A DNA stretch of 64,000 bases from Bacteroidales bacterium (GTDB taxonomy: Bacteria > Bacteroidota > Bacteroidia > Bacteroidales > UBA3663). This document shows positions 59,333-64,000 of the stretch, one piece after another. The notes beneath the pieces were generated by a model. That model searched no databases and was not told where the DNA came from. It was given only the letters and a program-made list of their open reading frames with translations. How positions within the stretch are numbered: the first letter of the stretch is position 1; each line of letters opens with the position of its first letter. The translations under genes were made by a program, and so were the position numbers. The DNA lies in NCBI GenBank assembly GCA_017449065.1, contig JAFSKF010000031.1, positions 32,847 to 96,846 on the forward strand. The letters are read 5' to 3'.

Positions 59333-60661
59333 TCACTTGTCGGTTATAATCTTGCCCAGAGTCTCTTCCAATGTAGCCTGTGCAGAGACAAAATCGTAAA
59401 TGGCCTGAACGTAGCTCAACTGGTTTTGTTGCAAAACATTGGCACTGCTGTTCAGTTCCAGCATAATGCCGGAACCGATCTCATAGCGCTTGGCATTGAT
59501 CTCGTAGGCACGTTCTGCAGAGTAAATGGAAGACTTGTATGCAACAACCTGTTCGGCAGCCGTCTCGATGGTGTTAAGCGACGAAGAAATAGACATTTCC
59601 AACTGCTGCTTGGTATATTCCCGTTGCTGCTCCAGGTTCTCGATGTTCAGTTTGTTCTGCTTGGTCTTCATGTATTTCGACAATCCGTCGAAGATGGTCC
59701 AATTGAGCGCCAAAGTCAGGTTTGCTGTTGTGGCATATCCCAGGAATCCGGAGTAACTGCGGTTCATGGAATACTGAAGAGCGATTGTTGGAAGGTATCC
59801 CAGTTTGTTCAGCCTTTCGGAAAGAACGAGCTGCTGTTTCTGGATATCGATCTGAACCAAAGCGGAGTTGGAAGAAATATCATTATCCTCCTTCAGAATC
59901 ATCAAGTCGCTGAAAAGCTTCTCCTCGTAATCCTTCAAATGGCCCTCAAAGCGAATGGGCTCGCTGACATTGACTCCCATCAGCACTTTGAGCTGCATCT
60001 CTGCCAGAGCCAAAGTATTCTTCATCGAAAGCATGTTCGGCTCAATGCTTACCTTCTGCACATAGGCAGTCAGAGTGTCATACTCTGCCACCAAGCCGAG
60101 CTTATATTTATCGCGGGTAACGGCCAGATTCTCTTCTGCCAGATTGTAAGAATTCTTCAACACCTCGTAACTGTCGCGGGCAAGCAAGAGTTGGAAAAAC
60201 GCTTTCTTGACAGCCGACAAGGTGCTGATCTTGCTGTTGCGAGCCTGCTCTACAGACAGTTCTACCGACCTCTGACTGATCTTCAGACTCTCCCAAAGCT
60301 GTGGAACCACCAAAGGCAAAGTAGCTGTCCCCGACCATGTGTACGACTGATCCTTACCCATCTTGATCTTCATTCCGCCCAAGTTTGCTTCAGGAATGAT
60401 GACGCCCCATGTCTCTGCCAGCGAAAAATCGACCGTAGGAAACAGACCTGTCATCGTCTCTTTCTTGGCATACTTCTGAATCTCAATAGTCCTGTTCGCT
60501 ACCTGGATGTCCGGATTGTCGCTTAGTGCGACTTCCAGCACTTTGTCCAAGTCCATGCTCACGCTATCGTTCGAAGCCTCCTGTGCCCAAAGGTTGCCGG
60601 CAAAGAGTGCCGGTAGGGTCAAAAGGGAGAACATCAAACAAGCTTTCAATTCTCTTTTCAT
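59333..60661 (-). CDS. TolC-family outer-membrane efflux channel
   Basis: 442 residues with a Sec signal (MKRELKACLMFSLLTLPALFAGNLWA cut before QEA). Two long helical repeats of the outer-membrane efflux protein type are visible (ALSDNPDIQVANRTIEI and the second half KRYEIGSGIMLELNSSAN). It is the first gene of the TolC-adaptor-RND-PII-like operon. The 235 bp upstream contain only a weak promoter-like TAAATTCG (minus strand, near 60746-60753). Confidence 0.93.
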   Translation of the reverse strand: MKRELKACLMFSLLTLPALFAGNLWAQEASNDSVSMDLDKVLEVALSDNPDIQVANRTIEIQKYAKKETMTGLFPTVDFSLAETWGVIIPEANLGGMKIKMGKDQSYTWSGTATLPLVVPQLWESLKISQRSVELSVEQARNSKISTLSAVKKAFFQLLLARDSYEVLKNSYNLAEENLAVTRDKYKLGLVAEYDTLTAYVQKVSIEPNMLSMKNTLALAEMQLKVLMGVNVSEPIRFEGHLKDYEEKLFSDLMILKEDNDISSNSALVQIDIQKQQLVLSERLNKLGYLPTIALQYSMNRSYSGFLGYATTANLTLALNWTIFDGLSKYMKTKQNKLNIENLEQQREYTKQQLEMSISSSLNTIETAAEQVVAYKSSIYSAERAYEINAKRYEIGSGIMLELNSSANVLQQNQLSYVQAIYDFVSAQATLEETLGKIITDK

Positions 60662-60872
60662 TGTAACTGATAATTTATTTTTTTGTTATTTGTATGCTGA
60701 AACAATTGGGGTTTTTAACGGAATTATCCGCTGCAAAACTGAGCGCGAATTTACAGAAAAATCCTTTGGATTAAAAACGGGCATTCAACCAACGGCAAAA
60801 GTTTTTCAACCAAAATTGATCCGAAATCATATTTTTAAGATTTTTTTACAAACAAAGCACAGTGGAGTTTGC

Positions 60873-60911
60873 AAAAAAAGCCCCTGAGCATGACGTTCAG
60901 AGGGCTGTTTT
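60873..60911. terminator. Hairpin terminator overlapping the stop of the truncated Bro-N gene
   Basis: AGCCCCTGA (60879-60887) pairs with TCAGAGGGCT (60897-60906) with one bulge. It is flanked by A7 on the left and GTTTTT on the right, so it can work in both directions. The Bro-N stop (60897-60899) is inside the right arm. Confidence 0.7.
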
Positions 60912-61196
60912 TGGGGTGTAGTTTATTTGCTCTAAGTCAGCGACATCCGTCAGACGATTCTTTCCGTCGGCAGCGGGCATTTTCAACTGGTGACAATTTG
61001 TCACCGTTTCATTTCCTTCCTCCTTCAGACGCTGTTTAAGCTTGTTCCAATACTTACGAGCGATCTGGAAGTCGACACTCTCGGTTAATACCTGCACTAT
61101 ATCCACTACAGCGAAATAGTACTTTTCTTTTTCTTCGTCCCAAACAAAGCGCACTTTCTTTCCTTCAAAGAGCTGGATAGCGAAATTATCGTTCAT
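60897..61196 (-). pseudogene. Truncated Bro-N (phage antirepressor-type) protein
   Basis: About 99 residues from ATG 61196 (MNDNFAIQLFEGKKVRFVWD). The Bro-N pattern is present: KYYFAVVDIVQVLTESVD, WNKLKQRLKEEG, a TNCHQLKMPAADGKNR segment and TDVADLEQ. Related Bacteroidetes proteins run to about 260-270 residues and continue past TDVADxEQ with a conserved RLIQSIPSPKAEPFK-like block; here the reading breaks into INYTPKTAL and stops inside a terminator. So the 3' two thirds are gone. A promoter -7 box is 22 bp upstream, so it may still be expressed. Confidence 0.75.
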
Positions 61197-61217
61197 GTTA
61201 TTTATGATTTGTGGGTG

Positions 61218-61225
61218 CAAAGTTA
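61218..61225 (-). promoter_or_regulatory. -7 box of the Bro-N fragment
   Basis: The minus strand reads TAACTTTG, a full -7 match, 22 bp before ATG 61196. No -33 TTG at the usual distance. Confidence 0.5.
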
Positions 61226-61381
61226 ATCATTTTTTGCAAAGTTGTATCGTTTCGGGCGTTAAAAGTGCGAAAAGCGGGCGAAAGGTTTTCACTTTTTGCC
61301 GAAAACATCAATGGGATTTGCAGGAACTTTATGCCCGAATTGCTTTTATTCTGCAACATTGAACAAAAAAATCCGTTTTTG

Positions 61382-61413
61382 TTTGCCAGTATTAAATAAA
61401 ATCCGTACTTTTG
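61382..61413 (+). promoter_or_regulatory. Promoter of the DUF4419 gene
   Basis: TTTG (61382-61385), 20-bp spacer, TACTTTTG (61406-61413), a full match to the consensus. It excludes the in-frame ATG at 61411. Confidence 0.8.
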
Positions 61414-61500
61414 CCCACAAAAAAGCAAGATATGGCAATCACAAAAGAAAACGTCAGAACACTTATCAAGGAGAGACAGAAGACTCTTGGAGAAGCAGAT

Positions 61501-62907
61501 ATGAAGAAAATGATCTTCACTTTGCTTGCTCTCATCACGCTGATAGGGCAAACTTGGGCAGACAATGGAAAGATCATCGCCCAGACGGAAAGCAGCATTA
61601 CTTTCGTGGTTGACGAGGGACTGGAGCCGATAGAGGACCAGTATAGATACTTGTTTGATGGTGAACAAATGGCTAATGCCATATTGAGGGGCGAAAATAT
61701 ACCAAAGGATGCTTACCACATCATTGCTACCAGCTTTGCCGATGCACAAAACTTGACGCAATCAAGCAAGGATGCCTTCTTTCAGACCATTGTCAGTGCG
61801 TACGCCAAGCATAAGTCTGTCACGCTTTCACCTGACATGATTTGGCTGCTTATCTGTCAGGGATTCGCTCGCTACGTCAATGCTCATAGTGAGGAGTTGC
61901 GCCCGATGCTGGTGAGTCATACGGGCAAGATGGACTTGGCCATCGAGACCAGCGTGGACCTGCTTTCCGGCCATGCAGACTGGCCTCTGCTGATCAACGG
62001 TTTTGCTTCGCAGATCGACCGTTACACGAAGGACAGTATCGCGCAAAACATTACCAGCGACTTCACCACCACAGGTCCTGCCGAACGGGTTGCCTCGCAG
62101 ATTACGCTGATGGAGAGCGTAAAAACCTACTTCGAGTATATTGTCTATTACATATCATGCGGTATTCCCACCATCACTCTCAAAGGAACACCAGCCGACT
62201 GGCAGCACGTGCTCGACAAGACACACCGCCTGGAAGCCTACGGACTGGGCAAATGGACAAAGAGTCTTGAACCCATCCTGATGCAGTTTGTTCGTGCGGC
62301 AGAAGGGAATCCTGACCAGCGTTTCTGGCAAGATATAGTTAAGAAAAAACGGGTGGATGAGCTGAATGCTGGTGGCTGCAGTTCTGAAAAGCCTACGAAA
62401 CTGGACGGCTGGCTGCTGAACTTTTTCCCCGATGAGAACGGAAAGACGCTCACCAATGTACCCTACACCAAGAGTATGCCCAGCGAGCGCGTACGTGTCG
62501 GTTTTAAGTATCGTGTACTCAATCCCGAGCAGGACAACGTCATCAGCGAGACGCCTATGGAACTATGGGCAGGCTTCATCGGCACCGAAGAGGACACTAT
62601 CTCTAACACACTTACCCCTAAGATAGGCTGGCTGGTGCGCATGGCAGAGAGCGATAATGACATACTGAACGACCTAAAAAAGCAGGACGAGGAGTGGGGC
62701 ATCGAACTCCGCGTGAAGGAAGTGCCGGAAGTTCTGTCCAAACTACAGCATATCAGGAGGCTGAGACTCGTATTTACCGATGCCGTAGTGCTGCCCGAAT
62801 GGTTCGACCGCCTGTCTATCGATTCCTTTACCATCAGAGGTAAGATGTCAGAGGCCGAAAAAGCGGAAATCAAAAGACGTTTTCCCAAGGTGGAAATTAA
62901 AGAATAA
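61501..62907 (+). CDS. DUF4419-type exported protein
   Basis: 468 residues from ATG 61501, which starts a clear signal peptide (MKKMIFTLLALITLIGQTWA before DNG). The first in-frame ATG after the promoter is 61432; it would put 23 charged residues (MAITKENVRTLIKERQK...) ahead of the signal. DUF4419 features include SPDMIWLLICQGFARYVN, DLLSGHADWPLLINGF, a GLGKWTKSLEPIL segment and KLDGWLLNFFP. The family's function is unknown; the protein is probably periplasmic. It has its own promoter and no operon partner. Confidence 0.8.
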   Translation: MKKMIFTLLALITLIGQTWADNGKIIAQTESSITFVVDEGLEPIEDQYRYLFDGEQMANAILRGENIPKDAYHIIATSFADAQNLTQSSKDAFFQTIVSAYAKHKSVTLSPDMIWLLICQGFARYVNAHSEELRPMLVSHTGKMDLAIETSVDLLSGHADWPLLINGFASQIDRYTKDSIAQNITSDFTTTGPAERVASQITLMESVKTYFEYIVYYISCGIPTITLKGTPADWQHVLDKTHRLEAYGLGKWTKSLEPILMQFVRAAEGNPDQRFWQDIVKKKRVDELNAGGCSSEKPTKLDGWLLNFFPDENGKTLTNVPYTKSMPSERVRVGFKYRVLNPEQDNVISETPMELWAGFIGTEEDTISNTLTPKIGWLVRMAESDNDILNDLKKQDEEWGIELRVKEVPEVLSKLQHIRRLRLVFTDAVVLPEWFDRLSIDSFTIRGKMSEAEKAEIKRRFPKVEIKE

Positions 62908-62939
62908 CTTTATCCTTCCGCTCTCAGTAATTGCTTTTT

Positions 62940-63106
62940 TCACTCGCACTCCTTCTGGATCTCTTCCAGTTTCGCAACCGAGAGTTTTTTGCAGCAGCCG
63001 GGAGTGATGATGATCGATTGGGCGATAGCGTGATCTGTTACGTTCGGTAAGACTTATTAGATGTGTAAAGGTAATCTTTTTTCGAAATCTCCAACATTTT
63101 TATCGC
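62940..63106 (-). other. Possible remnants of decayed coding sequence
   Basis: Two short minus-strand frames look protein-like. One from ATG 63097 reads MLEISKKDYLYTSNKS and stops at 63038; its first ten residues resemble the start of Bacteroidetes AAA-type ATPases (DUF4143 group). The other, ending at 62940, reads TPGCCKKLSVAKLEEIQ near its end and has no ATG. They may be the debris of one gene. The rest of 62908-63110 shows nothing I can name. Confidence 0.25.
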
Positions 63107-63110
63107 CTAA

Positions 63111-63170
63111 TCCGAAAAATCACCGCAATTTTTTGGATTATGTTCCGAAAAATCACCGTAATTTTTTGGA
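63111..63170. repeat. Two tandem 27-bp palindromic repeats
   Basis: 63111-63137 and 63144-63170 differ at one of 27 positions. Each can fold on itself: TCCGAAAAAT pairs with ATTTTTTGGA (nine of ten) around a CACCG(C/T)A loop. They lie just upstream (minus strand) of the possible coding remnant. Confidence 0.8.
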
Positions 63171-63200
63171 AATCGTTGTTTATAGAGCATAGATAAGCTC

Positions 63201-63239
63201 AAAAAGAAATTGCACCCACGCAATGTGTAGTGCAATTTC
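63201..63239 (-). terminator. Terminator after the smalltalk-type gene
   Basis: GAAATTGCAC (63206-63215) pairs perfectly with GTGCAATTTC (63230-63239). On the minus strand the stem is followed by TTTTT (63201-63205). Confidence 0.8.
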
Positions 63240-63275
63240 CCGAACGATGAATATCCTGCCGATGCCGACGGATTG

Positions 63276-63395
63276 TCAGAGGTAGATCGGCCCGTGTCCC
63301 ATACACGAGGTGGCTGTCAGCGCCGTCAGGAATGCTGTGAGCGCGGATACTATCACCTTCACCACAAGCTCAACAATCTTTTGCTTATCTTTCAT
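63276..63395 (-). CDS. Smalltalk-type small protein (39 residues)
   Basis: The minus strand from ATG 63395 reads a 39-residue protein starting MKDKQKIVELVVKVIVSAL, with a single hydrophobic helix and a lipobox-like end LTATSCMGHGPIYL. This is the pattern of Bacteroidales smalltalk proteins (charged start, one helix, TSCMG). These usually sit near HU-like DNA-binding genes, as here (HU-like C-terminus 350 bp upstream). GGAG lies just before the ATG, and a terminator follows 37 bp after the stop. Function is unknown. Confidence 0.78.
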   Translation of the reverse strand: MKDKQKIVELVVKVIVSALTAFLTALTATSCMGHGPIYL

Positions 63396-63511
63396 AGGAG
63401 AAGTTTTAGAAACTAATTACTAATTACAAATTACTTTAATTTCACACAGAACTCACAGAACTCACGGAAAGTTTCGCATAACGAACACGGATTCAGCGGA
63501 TTTTCTTTATT

Positions 63512-63620
63512 GCGAAAACTGCGAAAATAACGAAATACGCGAAAACTACAGACGTTTCGACAGCTTGCAATCAGGATATACCCATTTTCGCGAATTTTCG
63601 CTCTTTCGCATTTTTTCGCA
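63512..63620. repeat. Inverted array of GCGAAAA boxes in the gap between HU-like and smalltalk genes
   Basis: Three GCGAAAA boxes (63512, 63521, 63539) face four TTTCGC/TTTTCGC boxes (63585, 63595, 63604, 63613). TGCGAAAA at 63511-63518 pairs with TTTTCGCA at 63613-63620. Around them, TTTCACACAGAACTCA occurs twice (near 63440 and 63630). No gene is seen in 63396-63742. Confidence 0.6.
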
Positions 63621-63742
63621 ATGTAAATATTTCACACAGAACTCATGGAAATATTTTTTGCAACAAACAAGAATTCAATGGATTAGCACTGATTTTCATT
63701 TCCGTGATTTCTGTGATTTCCTAGATTTCTGTGTGCCATTAA

Positions 63743-64000
63743 TTACAGAATCACTCCGCCGCCGTTATCGTCGCCACCGTCAGAACTGCCGCCGCTGTCG
63801 GACGAACCGCTGCCGCCGGTGTTCTCCGAACCTCCCGTATTCTCCGAGCTGCCGGTGTTCTCGTTGTCCTCCACGATGCCCTCGTCGGTCGAATTGACGC
63901 GCTTCACCTCGTTGCCGTTGCGGTCGTAGCAGGAGATCTGAACGGCAGTCTTGGCCAGTTCCTCCTTCAGTTCGCTATTGGGCGTGAAGATGATGCGGCG
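63743..64000 (-). CDS. HU-like DNA-binding protein, C-terminal part
   Basis: The last 85 codons of a minus-strand gene that begins beyond the right edge. The visible part begins RRIIFTPNSELKEELAKTAV, like the end of the Bacteroidetes histone-like (HU-domain) DNA-binding proteins. It then runs into a low-complexity acidic tail of Ser, Gly, Glu, Asn and Asp (ENTGSSENTGGSENTGG) and ends DNGGGVIL. The DNA-binding core itself is not in the window. It precedes the smalltalk-type gene on the same strand, the usual neighbourhood of that family. Confidence 0.72.
   Translation of the reverse strand, partial: RRIIFTPNSELKEELAKTAVQISCYDRNGNEVKRVNSTDEGIVEDNENTGSSENTGGSENTGGSGSSDSGGSSDGGDDNGGGVIL

Noticed and set aside
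59033..60526. 497-codon open frame antisense to the adaptor and TolC genes
   Set aside because: It crosses two well-supported genes and their gap, and shows no domain.
61198..61761. 187-codon minus-strand frame
   Set aside because: It covers the promoters of the Bro-N and DUF4419 genes and the antisense of DUF4419; no domain.

Overview
The window is Bacteroidales chromosome, most like Prevotellaceae: SusC/SusD pairs, lipoprotein signal peptides, a type IX secretion (T9SS) sorting tail, a TamL/TamB pair, GGGtGRT and smalltalk proteins, and many promoters of the Bacteroidetes form TTG/TTTG-N20-TAnnTTTG instead of sigma-70 boxes. GC is near 50%. The genus cannot be fixed from the sequence alone.

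Positions 1-24567 are one starch/alpha-glucan utilisation locus with two divergent arms that start from facing promoters 30 bp apart (6511-6600). The leftward arm encodes a periplasmic GH13 lipoprotein, a CBM-GH77 4-alpha-glucanotransferase (MalQ), an SLC45-like MFS sugar transporter and, overlapping it by ATGA, a SusR-like regulator cut by the window edge. The rightward arm encodes SusA (GH13), SusB (GH97, own promoter), SusC, SusD, SusE, an enlarged SusF with five starch-binding-type modules, and three more GH13 enzymes: a T9SS-secreted amylase with CBM26, an AmyE-like lipoprotein and a SusG-like lipoprotein. The inferred flow is surface cleavage by the secreted amylases, capture by SusD/E/F, import by SusC, periplasmic trimming by SusA, SusB and the GH13 lipoprotein, then MFS uptake and MalQ processing.

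Positions 24568-32700 hold a palindromic repeat cluster, dnaJ-grpE (a DnaJ without its zinc finger), ispE, and a leftward run of a cytoplasmic GH13 paralogue, prs, guaB and a cyclophilin. Positions 32800-38050 hold tRNA-Leu, a membrane sensor made only of propeller and Y_Y_Y domains with no output domain, and a compact three-gene unit (NifU-like, two-TM protein, GGGtGRT protein) of unknown function.

Positions 38100-54600 hold tamL-tamB (tamB broken by a frameshift), a ClpB without its N domain, a GH105 hydrolase joined to aspS, a second TamL-like Omp85 lipoprotein, a DUF695 protein, an MBL hydrolase and murB. Positions 54650-60660 are a TolC/adaptor/RND efflux operon ending in a small PII-like gene. 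The right end (60870-64000) is more accessory: a truncated Bro-N gene, a DUF4419 protein, repeat-rich intergenic DNA, a 39-residue smalltalk-type gene and the C-terminus of an HU-like DNA-binding protein. No insertion sequence, CRISPR array or integrase was seen.
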